A stretch of 64,000 nucleotides of DNA from CALOFP01 sp942492635 (GTDB lineage: Bacteria; UBP6; UBA1177; CALOFP01), in the NCBI GenBank assembly GCA_942492635.1, contig CALOFP010000002.1:1364001-1428000 (forward strand), read 5' to 3'. The notes under the pieces are model-generated. The model was not told the origin of the DNA. It worked only from the letters and a program-made list of their open reading frames with translations, and did no database searches. Positions within the stretch are counted from its first letter, which is position 1; the number at the start of each line of letters is the position of its first letter. Below are positions 16,479 to 24,688 of this stretch, piece after piece. Both the position numbers and the translations under genes were made by a program.

Positions 16479-17282
16479 TCAATTAAAAATTATCCTCTCG
16501 ACAGTGATATCTTCTTCTGAAACGTTTATTATGATGTAGTTTCTATGCTTCACCGTATCAACAGTGATGTATGGGATTCCGTCGTTATAAAAATTCTCCT
16601 TAAAATATCCATGGACGTGACCGTGAATTGAGTAATCGACATTATGCTGTTTTACAAGGGCTCTGTAAGTTTCTTCCTTTTCAGCATTGAATTGATCTCC
16701 GAAAGGAGGTATGTGAGACAATACGAAAACATGATCGAAATCCTTCGAAGCTTTCAGCTCGGTCTCCAACCATTCGAAATCAGGAACGTTGTCTGATGAA
16801 GCCCATGGATTTGTATTAACAACAATGAACCTGTCATTCATGAATGAGAATGTGTAGTCCAAATCACCGAACATCCACTTGTAGATTTTTTTGCCATTGT
16901 TTAAAAAATCGTGGTTTCCGATAGATGTGAGAAAGGGTTTCTTGAGTTTTTTAAGGATGTTGAAAGTCCACAGATACTCTCTTTTCAACCCGTCGCTTGT
17001 TAGATCACCAAGATGGAAAACAAAGGATATTTCCGGATTCTTGTTAATCTCCTTTACGGTTTTCTCAAGGTCGTCAAAATAGGTGTGGCTGTCAGAAATA
17101 AGTGCAAAGCTGTAGGATTCCTTAGTATTTCCAAGCTCACGTTCAATCTCATAAAGCTCGTTCCTGTTCTTTCTTGTCTGGTTAATTTCGCTTGAGTTTA
17201 AAGTGGTCTCATAGGGGCTGTATTCGGTAACGCAACCCAGAGCCACCAGCGACAAGATGATGAGAATAAAAAGGTTTTTCAT
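16479..17282 (-). CDS. Calcineurin-like metallophosphoesterase lipoprotein
   Basis: A 267-aa protein with a lipoprotein signal (LVALGC, Cys at 17) and a complete metallophosphoesterase domain: ISDSHTY, HLGDLTSDG, IGNHDF, LSHIPPFGD and HGHVHG supply the dinuclear-metal ligands. The enzyme is probably anchored in the outer or inner membrane facing the periplasm. Substrate is unknown; the family includes phosphodiesterases and phosphomonoesterases. It is the first gene of a two-gene unit with the barrel-like protein at 15881-16477. Confidence 0.87.
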   Translation of the reverse strand: MKNLFILIILSLVALGCVTEYSPYETTLNSSEINQTRKNRNELYEIERELGNTKESYSFALISDSHTYFDDLEKTVKEINKNPEISFVFHLGDLTSDGLKREYLWTFNILKKLKKPFLTSIGNHDFLNNGKKIYKWMFGDLDYTFSFMNDRFIVVNTNPWASSDNVPDFEWLETELKASKDFDHVFVLSHIPPFGDQFNAEKEETYRALVKQHNVDYSIHGHVHGYFKENFYNDGIPYITVDTVKHRNYIIINVSEEDITVERIIFN

Positions 17283-17620
17283 TATCGATACCTTTTTAAA
17301 ATAGTTGGATGGAGTTTGATTTTGATACAGTTTTACATATTGTAGCGCATTTCAGCCTTGAAAAAAAGCCAAGAAATGGAGGGCGCGTTTTCTGTGCTTA
17401 AGTAATTGTGAATTGATCAAATGAGGGTGAATTTTAAATAATTCTAAATGACTAAGAAAGAGAGTGCAACAATCGCGGAAAATATAGAATTGAAAAATTC
17501 CATAAACATCTTCAAAACGCCCCAAAAAAAATATTATCATAAAAACAGCCACTATCCGAATACGAAAAAAATATCTTGTACATCCTGACAACTATAAACA
17601 GCAAAATATTTTCCCCCGAG

Positions 17621-17745
17621 TAAAAACAACCGCTGGAAAGCCGAAAATATTTGGTTTGAGCCCGAAACAGAAGCTCACAGAAGTGAAATAAATTCTTAAT
17701 AGAAAGTCCAGCACCAAACAGTAGAGACGTAGCACTCTACGTCTT
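17621..17745 (+). repeat. Composite dispersed repeat, copy A, with palindrome copy 3
   Basis: The segment from ACAACCGCTGGAAAG through CGAAACAGAAGCTCACA and on to the palindrome AGACGTAG-CACT-CTACGTCT (17725-17744) matches 23371-23500 at about 80% by eye. The surrounding intergenic DNA (17283-17951) has no convincing gene; a weak TTGAAT-N17-TATTTA promoter lies at 17889-17917 for the lipoprotein gene at 17952. Confidence 0.7.
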
Positions 17746-17951
17746 CGAAAAATCTTCAAAGGGGCCAAGATAAAAATTCGCTCAACTAGATATAAGCTGC
17801 AAGAAGGAATTTAAATGAAAGAACACAAACAAATTTTTAAAAGGATGGTTTGCTAAAGGGATTGATAAGTTATGTTATACGCATCTTCTTGAATTAAATT
17901 GGGTTTTATGATATTTATAGCCATTACTTACAAACATTTAAAGGTGTGGTT

Positions 17952-20033
17952 ATGAGATTTTTATTGCTCTTTATGATTTTTGCTATCCTGGTTAGTTGCA
18001 GTGATGAGAAACAGAATGAAAAAACAGGCGAACTTGCAGATAAGGATTCTGTTGAAACGGTCGATGATGGAGCTGAAGATAAAAACCAGCCGGAAAATGA
18101 TGGTGAAAATAAGAATGATGATGATAAAAACCAGGAAACGGATCAAGATCCAAATGCCTGTGCCGACAACCAGTGTTTCATAGGTAGTAAATGTATTGAT
18201 CACGGAACGATTGATGAATCCCACGCATGTCAAAAGTGTGATGTTGTTGAGAACAGGTACGAATGGACCCTGCTCGGCAGTGATTCAATCTGCAGAGTTT
18301 CGGCAGGAGAGTGCGATGTTGCTGAAACGTGTGACGGAGAAAACATCGACTGTCCGGCCGACATCTTCGCCGATTCCACAACACTTTGCGGAGATAAGAC
18401 AACTGACACAGAGTGCGATAAGCCTGATACTTGTGACGGTGCGGGCAACTGTATTCCCAACTTTCTTGACACGGAAACCACATGCGGAGATGCGGGAACC
18501 GGCTGTGTCAACCAGGATTACTGTGATGGAGCGGGGCAGTGCGAAGATTTCGGAATCAAGGATGATTACACAAACTGCGGTGATTTCCAGAGATGTGTTT
18601 CCGGAATCTGTACCGATAAGGAGTGGGATAATGCGATGCTTCTGGAAAATTACGATGAGGGACATGCGGGACTTCCAACGCCGGTTGTCGATGATGCCGG
18701 AAATGTAACTGTTGTCTGGTCTGAAAGCAAAGATAGTAGTAGCGCTTTGTGGGCAAGAAGGTTTACATCGGGCAGCGGTTGGAGTAAATCCCGAATGATT
18801 GGAATTGAAGATGGAGAAGTGATTGACGATCCCCGGTTTGCTGTCGATGGAAATGGAAACGTAATCATTGTATGGACGAAACAAGTTGATGGTGGAAACA
18901 AAATTTTCGCTAATAGATTTGAGAAGAGCGTTGGATGGGACTCTGTACAGAATATTTCCGGAAGTGATATGGGTAACGTGAATTTTCCCGTTCTTGCAAT
19001 GGACTGGACCGGTACTGCAACAGTTTTGTTTCATCAATCTGAAGATACTCGGGACAGTATCTGGTGCAGAAGATTCGTTTCAGGCAGTGGGTGGAGCGAG
19101 TTGGAGCTTGTGGAAAAAATCGACGGTGGGAATTTATTTTTTCCGCTGATTGCAGTTGATGACGATGGGAATATAACCGCTCTCTGGGGCCGATACAGTG
19201 AAGGCAAAAAGGAACTCCGATCAAAAAGATACGTCAAAGGGAGCGGCTGGGTAGAAAACAGAAAAATCAATACGGGAGAATCCGTTGATCTGAGGAGTCA
19301 TCGACTTGTAGTCGATCAAGCCGGATATGTGACGGCCGTATGGCTTGATGTCGATGGGCAAAATAAAAATGTTTGGACGAACAGATACAGTCCGGAAAAC
19401 GGCTGGGGCTCGGCTGAAATGATTGAAAGTAACAACGCCGGGATTTCAGATGAATTGGATCTTGTTGCTGACGGCACAGGTAATGTAACTGTAATCTGGC
19501 AGCGTTATGACGAAGGCAAAAATAGCCTCTGGGCAAACAGATACAGTGTTGAATTCGGCTGGGGAATTGCGCAGCTTATTGAAACCGATGACTCCGGAAG
19601 TACCGGTGATGCGGTTCTTCTTGTCGATGGCCAAGGCAATGCAACTGTTTCATGGAAGCAGCACGACGGAACGAGAGACAACTTGTGGAGCAATCGATTC
19701 AACATGGGGGTGGGATGGGCCGTACCTGAGCTTCTTGAAAATGATGATTCCGGAAATGCCGTGCGACCGGAACTTGTTGTGGATGAAGCCGGCAATGTAA
19801 CTGTGGCATGGCAGCAACACGACTCAACGGTTAACAATTTATGGTCGAGCAGATATACGGATGAATCGGGATGGTCGACACCCGAATTGATAGAAGAAAA
19901 CAACGACGGAGATGTTAAAAATCACCGGCTTGTTATAGATTCAAGTGGAAACATTACCGCAGTATGGCAGCAGTTCGATGGAGATATCTTGAGCGGCGGA
20001 AAAATAAATGTGTGGGTAAACAGATTCTATTGA
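17952..20033 (+). CDS. Lipoprotein with disintegrin-like Cys-rich region and nine beta-repeats
   Basis: A 693-aa surface lipoprotein. The signal peptide ends in the lipobox LVSC; then comes an Asp/Glu/Lys/Asn-rich linker (about 20-70), and a Cys-rich region (about 70-225) with the disintegrin-like motif GECDVAETCDG and its repeats CDKPDTCDGAGNC and CVNQDYCDGAGQC. From about residue 230 nine copies of a ~50-residue repeat follow, each with a core such as VVDDAGNVTVVW and a partner WARRFTSGSGW, suggesting a beta-propeller or similar fold. A role in adhesion or surface binding is an inference. ATG 17952 is chosen over GTG 17946 because of the AAAGG site 8 bp upstream. Confidence 0.85.
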   Translation: MRFLLLFMIFAILVSCSDEKQNEKTGELADKDSVETVDDGAEDKNQPENDGENKNDDDKNQETDQDPNACADNQCFIGSKCIDHGTIDESHACQKCDVVENRYEWTLLGSDSICRVSAGECDVAETCDGENIDCPADIFADSTTLCGDKTTDTECDKPDTCDGAGNCIPNFLDTETTCGDAGTGCVNQDYCDGAGQCEDFGIKDDYTNCGDFQRCVSGICTDKEWDNAMLLENYDEGHAGLPTPVVDDAGNVTVVWSESKDSSSALWARRFTSGSGWSKSRMIGIEDGEVIDDPRFAVDGNGNVIIVWTKQVDGGNKIFANRFEKSVGWDSVQNISGSDMGNVNFPVLAMDWTGTATVLFHQSEDTRDSIWCRRFVSGSGWSELELVEKIDGGNLFFPLIAVDDDGNITALWGRYSEGKKELRSKRYVKGSGWVENRKINTGESVDLRSHRLVVDQAGYVTAVWLDVDGQNKNVWTNRYSPENGWGSAEMIESNNAGISDELDLVADGTGNVTVIWQRYDEGKNSLWANRYSVEFGWGIAQLIETDDSGSTGDAVLLVDGQGNATVSWKQHDGTRDNLWSNRFNMGVGWAVPELLENDDSGNAVRPELVVDEAGNVTVAWQQHDSTVNNLWSSRYTDESGWSTPELIEENNDGDVKNHRLVIDSSGNITAVWQQFDGDILSGGKINVWVNRFY

Positions 20034-20048
20034 TTTCTTAAAAGTCGG

Positions 20049-21488
20049 TTAGAATAACACAATCGAGCAGCCTGATGAGCTGTTGTCCGTTCCATCTTTT
20101 TTGTCACTCTCCACGGTAACGTCGTTAACAGTGTCGTAGAGCGTAAGAGTCGGATCGCCGTAGTAGTTAATCATCATCTTGCCGGCAAGAGTTTCGATGG
20201 TTCCGTCAATCCCCACTTCGTTTCTCACCCTGCTGTAGGTGAAAGCCGCGGATTTTCCATCGAGAAGACCCTCGAACATCAGGGTGCCCGCATTATTTTC
20301 GCTGAATTTACTGATGTCCAGTTCGCTTTCATAGTCGGAATAGTCGGTTTTATCAATCGGAGTAACGTTGGTTGAGGAAAGAACTCCAACCGCAGCACCC
20401 TTAAGCAGCATTGAATGTGTAAGATTTTCGGGAACCTCTACACTTCCTACTTCACAGCTGACCGCAACGATAAAGCCGGGTTCACTGTAGTCGGCATCGA
20501 GAACCGATTCCGAGTCGATCAGCAGCGGACTGTCCATTTCGGAGTTTTGCGCCACCTCATCCTCGTTTCTGTCTTCAACCCAGATTGTTCTTGCGACCAT
20601 TCCCGGAAGTCCGTGCCCGAACCACATAACCAGTCCGTAACCTTTTTCCCACTCTTCCACAAAGTTGTCCTTTGTGAGGGGCGCTGACGATTGGTACTGT
20701 GAAGTCAGATGGCCTTCCCTTTCGTACATTGTGGTAACGGTAAGGTCGTCTCCTGAAAGGTAGTTGTGATGTATCCAGTCGGCACTTTGGGCTCCGTCGA
20801 GAGAGTAGGGCCAGGTGTATGTGGTCATCTTCTGCCCCTTGAAATAGTAGAAGGATGCGGGAAGAAGAACTTTCTTTCTGTAGGCTGTATCTTCAGGCTT
20901 CTGATTCATGTACCTGATCGCATTTTTAAGAATGATGTCCAAGTCGGAAGTATCGTCAAAATAGACAGGGATTCTTCCGACAGCGAGGTCCGGTACAAAG
21001 CTCATCCCGCCTTCACCTTCATCCAGCTCATGTTCACCGTATCTGTCGTTGCCGTTTAGATTCCAGTTTCCGCTTAGATTGCCGTAGATGGCATCCGTTT
21101 CGAAAAATCTGCAGTCAAGTGGAAAGCCACCGCATTCGTCATCGGAGTAGGTGTGTCTCGGCCATACGCGCCACATGGGAACATCTCCGTAATCGGCGTT
21201 GGCGTCACCGATAAGAAGAAGGTATGCGTACTCTTTTGCAACGGTTCTAAGCCAGGTCCGGATCTTCTCGGCCCGTTCCAATCCCTTCAGGTTTTCACCT
21301 CCGTACTCTTTTTCTGTTGCCAGAAGTACCTTGAATCCCCGCTTCTTTTTTTCAGTAATGAAGTGGTTGATTACGTTGGATTTGTTGACAATGCCGTCGG
21401 TTGTGAGAATGATCAGTGATTTATCTGCCGTGTCTGCAAAAGCTGTGAAAAAACAAAATGTTATTAGTGTAAAGAATAGTTTTTTCAT
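20049..21488 (-). CDS. Gingipain-like C25 cysteine peptidase
   Basis: A 479-aa secreted protein (signal peptide, about 1-18). The C25 catalytic dyad is visible: His292 in MWFGHGLPG and Cys345 in VAVSCEVGS. The N-terminal subdomain has YLLLIGDANADYGDVP, as in gingipains. It lacks a long C-terminal adhesin or type IX signal; instead it ends in a Ser-rich run and SGCSIVLF, a Ser-Gly-Cys end that recalls the start of C-terminal sorting tags but without the following membrane helix. Likely exported and acting on extracellular protein. It overlaps nothing and is directly preceded (0 bp) by the lipoprotein gene at 21489-22952, so the two are one unit. Confidence 0.85.
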   Translation of the reverse strand: MKKLFFTLITFCFFTAFADTADKSLIILTTDGIVNKSNVINHFITEKKKRGFKVLLATEKEYGGENLKGLERAEKIRTWLRTVAKEYAYLLLIGDANADYGDVPMWRVWPRHTYSDDECGGFPLDCRFFETDAIYGNLSGNWNLNGNDRYGEHELDEGEGGMSFVPDLAVGRIPVYFDDTSDLDIILKNAIRYMNQKPEDTAYRKKVLLPASFYYFKGQKMTTYTWPYSLDGAQSADWIHHNYLSGDDLTVTTMYEREGHLTSQYQSSAPLTKDNFVEEWEKGYGLVMWFGHGLPGMVARTIWVEDRNEDEVAQNSEMDSPLLIDSESVLDADYSEPGFIVAVSCEVGSVEVPENLTHSMLLKGAAVGVLSSTNVTPIDKTDYSDYESELDISKFSENNAGTLMFEGLLDGKSAAFTYSRVRNEVGIDGTIETLAGKMMINYYGDPTLTLYDTVNDVTVESDKKDGTDNSSSGCSIVLF

Positions 21489-22952
21489 TTACTTCTCCAT
21501 GTTGTCGAAATCTTCACAGGTAATCTTTTCGTCTCCGCCGATTGCATAGCAGGTACATCCGTTGTCAGTGAAGTATTGTGAAATCTTTTTTTCATCGTCG
21601 GTGACGGTTATTCTTCCGGCAACTTCTATCTCATTTCCGGAAGTGAACTCACTCTTTTCATTGAGACAGACGAATATTTCAGAATTCTTCGATTCACTGT
21701 CAAGAAGGGCGATGGGGCATGACTTTGCGTAGAGTTTGCCGTCGACTGAGATATTCTTTGTTCTGTGAAAAACCGAGAAAAAGTTAAAGATGTTTTCCGG
21801 ACTGAAAGCCATTCTATTTTCCTGATTTTCCTTCATTTCATCGAGCGTCTCATTCAGTAGATAGAGCTGAAGTTCGTTGAATGTGGCGGCGGTGTTGTCG
21901 ATCAAGTTGTAATCACCGACCATCTGGACATAAACGGCGGATTTGCCGATTACGTTTGTAAGCCCTGAGGCTGAATTGTGATTGTCGGCCCGGTAGATGG
22001 TTTCATCGAGATCCAACTGGGCAAACTCCGTAAATCCGTACTCAACCTCTCCATTTCCGTTTATTTTCCCGCGGAATTTGAATTTGAGGAAGTTTTCATC
22101 CTTCTTGTCGAAAAAATCTTCCGGAATCTTGCAGCTGAAATCGGTTCCTGTTTTTGTTATCTCCTCGTCAAACTGCTCTTTTGTGATTCTTTTCCCTTCG
22201 TGTGACAGGAAAATACACTTTTGACCTTTGTTATCATCCGTAATTTCCAAAGGCTCCGACATGGTGATGTTTCCCCACAATATAAGGTTTTCACCTGCCG
22301 AAAAAGTATCGTTTGATTCGTGATCAACAAAAAGTTTCGATAGTTCATTCTCTGCACCGCTAATCGGACAGTACTGTTTGAAGTATTTTTTATCAGCGCG
22401 CTGCACGACGAAGTAGGAGTAGAGAGTGATCCATGAAAGTTCGGGAAGGATCAATTCATTCTCATTGCTTTTTTTGAGATTTTTAAACTCTGTGGTTGGC
22501 AATCCCATTGAAAGATAGTCGTAACTGTACAAGATGTTACCGTTTTCCAGAGTTCCTTTATCTTTTAGGGAGTAGTTGTTCAGCTGAATGTACTCTTTTC
22601 CTGCAAGAGCACCCTCCTCATAGTCATCAGGATACTTCCTGCTGAAAAGGTGCTTATCTCCTTTAAGCGACAGTTTTTCATCACCGAAATGAAATGTGAA
22701 GTCGCCGACACCGCTTATGGCTTTCTGCGACTCAACAGCCTCCACGCTGTTTATAAGACTTTTAAAATCAAAGATGAACTTGTTCTGAGCACTGTTTTCA
22801 AAAAAGGAGTTTTGAGGCTCTGTCTTAACGTATTCTGTCTGATTATCGGAATCATTTTTTTCTACAGAAGAGTCATTGTCGGAACTTTTAGAGTTCTCAC
22901 CACATGAGATCACAAGCAGAACCGCAAAAGCAGTAAAAATCAATTTTTTCAT
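21489..22952 (-). CDS. Lipoprotein with internally duplicated Cys-containing domain
   Basis: A 487-aa lipoprotein: signal peptide with lipobox VISC (Cys at 17), then an Asn/Ser/Asp-rich linker to about residue 45. Two similar segments are seen, one with YCPISGAENELSKLF...GENLILWGNITM...KCIFLSHEGKRITKEQFD, the other with SCPIALLDSESKNSEIF...GNEIEVAGRITV...TCYAIGGDEKITCEDFD, so a domain of about 90 residues (OB-fold-like pattern) has been duplicated. I know no name for the family. GGAGGT stands 6 bp before the ATG. It is the first gene of the unit that contains the C25 peptidase, with which it may cooperate at the cell surface. Confidence 0.75.
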   Translation of the reverse strand: MKKLIFTAFAVLLVISCGENSKSSDNDSSVEKNDSDNQTEYVKTEPQNSFFENSAQNKFIFDFKSLINSVEAVESQKAISGVGDFTFHFGDEKLSLKGDKHLFSRKYPDDYEEGALAGKEYIQLNNYSLKDKGTLENGNILYSYDYLSMGLPTTEFKNLKKSNENELILPELSWITLYSYFVVQRADKKYFKQYCPISGAENELSKLFVDHESNDTFSAGENLILWGNITMSEPLEITDDNKGQKCIFLSHEGKRITKEQFDEEITKTGTDFSCKIPEDFFDKKDENFLKFKFRGKINGNGEVEYGFTEFAQLDLDETIYRADNHNSASGLTNVIGKSAVYVQMVGDYNLIDNTAATFNELQLYLLNETLDEMKENQENRMAFSPENIFNFFSVFHRTKNISVDGKLYAKSCPIALLDSESKNSEIFVCLNEKSEFTSGNEIEVAGRITVTDDEKKISQYFTDNGCTCYAIGGDEKITCEDFDNMEK

Positions 22953-23370
22953 TTCATTACCTCCAACAGAAAACGTTATCAGACCTTGGACTAAATGACT
23001 GTGTTGATTTCAGCAACATGCGAGAGAAAAAACCGGATAGTGCGATAGGAAAATGTTTTTAGTTTTGTGTAGTAATTAAAACTATTGCAATAAATCTAAA
23101 ACAATTTTTGTATATCACACATTTGTGTGACTAATTTTGACATATTCAACAGAGTCATAAATATACCTTATTTGAAATAGAAATAATTTCAAACAAAAAT
23201 CCATAGATCAAGTGTGGGGGCGATCAAACCACCCTCCCTCTATAGATAAATTTTGGATAGTTAAGTAAAAGTTATAGAGAATTTACCTCTTAGATTAGCT
23301 GATGATCTTGGCGCTAGGTAAATACATTACTTCTTATAACCATTCGACGTAGTTAAATATTTTTTTCGAA
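22953..23370. other. A+T-rich intergenic DNA
   Basis: No coding sequence or RNA gene is recognisable. The left end must contain the promoter for the minus-strand lipoprotein gene. Confidence 0.5.
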
Positions 23371-23680
23371 GCAAAAATAGCCGTTGGAAAGACGAAAATA
23401 TTTGGATTGATACCGAAACAGAAGCTCACGCAAACGAAACAATCTTTTCACAGAAATTCAAGCAGTCAACCGTTGAGACGTAGCATTCTACGCCGCGGAA
23501 TAATTATTAAAATGGGTAGGAACCAAATGTAGGGGCGAGCCGGCGGGTCGCCCGCAAAGGAATTGTTTTCAAACACGGCAACAACCCGCTTATGTCTGTA
23601 CAAAAGAAAGTATCTCGATCAATTATCCGCGCTCCAAACAACAAAAAAATAATACGCACATCCCAGAGCCTCTAGCACAC
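23371..23680 (+). repeat. Composite dispersed repeat, copy B
   Basis: Matches copy A (17621-17745) over its first 130 bp, then carries a decayed GAGACGTAGC palindrome at about 23475-23492, then matches 15114-15240 through the GTCGCCC hairpin (23533-23553), the phrase AAAGAAAGTATC and GATCAA. From about 23617 it aligns weakly with codons near the end of the dehydrogenase gene at 27201, although the reading frame is broken. So it contains both halves seen separately at 15 kb and 17.6 kb. Confidence 0.65.
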
Positions 23681-23740
23681 AATAATATTACCCTTATGGC
23701 ATAAACAGCCTCTTAAATAGCCGTAATTTTTATAATATGC

Positions 23741-23910
23741 CGACAACAGCCAGTGGAAAAGCGAAAATATCGCTATCAAAGAAGAATTTGCAGTTTAGTT
23801 AAGCGAAATATTCTCTTTATAGAAATTTCAGCCTGCACCCATATGATGTAAAATGCTATGCCCGGAATAATTACGGAAACGATAGGAACAAAATGGGCGG
23901 TACGTCGGAA
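23741..23910 (+). repeat. Composite dispersed repeat, copy C (strongly decayed)
   Basis: ACAGCCAGTGGAAAAGCGAAAATAT and TTAAGCGAAATATTCTCTT-like words occur in the same order as in copies A and B, and a decayed palindrome and GGAATAATTACGG follow. It stands in tandem with copy B. The rest of the gap to 24164 shows no gene. Confidence 0.5.
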
Positions 23911-24164
23911 CGCTGTCCATATTTTAACTAAAGTTGATTATTGCTAAATAATACCAAATGAATTTATTCGGGTAGTTTATGTTGGTTCTTAAAATTTAAC
24001 AATTGGGGGCGGTTGAAACAGTTGACATTTAATGTTTGCAAAATATAATCAATTAAAAATTAGGCGATTATATGGGCTTGATTCGAATTTTGATGAGCGA
24101 ATTAGAAGCTTCAGGTTTAATGAGTTAAAAAAAAACAGAAATGTTATAAAAATGAGGGTTTAGA

Positions 24165-24593
24165 ATGGCCAAAAAGATGACGAAAGCTGAAGCGAATAGC
24201 ATTTTCCTTCTAATTATAGTTGGTGGTCCCATCTTTTTATTTATAAAGCTTGGAGAAGTTGTTGGTTGGCCAGTAATAATTGCCTCTGTTTTTGTAGGAT
24301 TCTTTTTAGTTGTATTTCTTAAAATCTCGAAAACAAAAAAGCGCCGTGAATATTTAATGTCAAAATATAATGATGTTGAATTAGTTAATTCGCTTATGCA
24401 GCAGTGCTTTTGGCAGGGGCAAACTGCTGAACAATTGATTGACTCACTTGGTGAGCCTGTGAAAATTGACCAAAAACTACTTAAAACAAAGAAAAAAGAG
24501 GTGTGGAAGTATAATCACCAAGGCGGAAATCGCTATGCTCTTCGTATTACACTGGAAAATGACGAAATTATTGGATGGGACCAAAAGACATAA
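24165..24593 (+). CDS. Small membrane protein with BamE/SmpA-like C-terminal domain
   Basis: A 142-aa protein with two N-terminal hydrophobic helices (IFLLIIVGGPIFLFIKL and WPVIIASVFVGFFLVVFL), then a charged soluble part. The C-terminal ~60 residues (WQGQTAEQLIDSLGEP...EVWKYNHQGGNRYALRITLEND) have the pattern of short BamE/SmpA-like domains found in small proteins of unknown function. Base composition is lower in G+C than in the housekeeping genes, and the gene stands upstream of the KAP NTPase in the accessory region. A partnership with that gene is possible but not shown. Confidence 0.62.
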   Translation: MAKKMTKAEANSIFLLIIVGGPIFLFIKLGEVVGWPVIIASVFVGFFLVVFLKISKTKKRREYLMSKYNDVELVNSLMQQCFWQGQTAEQLIDSLGEPVKIDQKLLKTKKKEVWKYNHQGGNRYALRITLENDEIIGWDQKT

Positions 24594-24688
24594 CGAGGCC
24601 GGTATGAATAAATGATGTTGGGGATTAATGAAAGGTTTGTCTCAATGTTATTAAGTCTTCAATTTTAAAATAATATTAGGTGTGGAAT

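Noticed and set aside
17352..17591. A 79-codon minus-strand frame in an A+T-rich gap
   Set aside because: Low-complexity Phe/Ile-rich translation, no ribosome site, and it overlaps repeat-like DNA.
15092..23500. Possible CRISPR array from the repeated GAGACGTAGC palindrome
   Set aside because: Copies are kilobases apart, differ in sequence and have no regular spacers; no cas gene is present.
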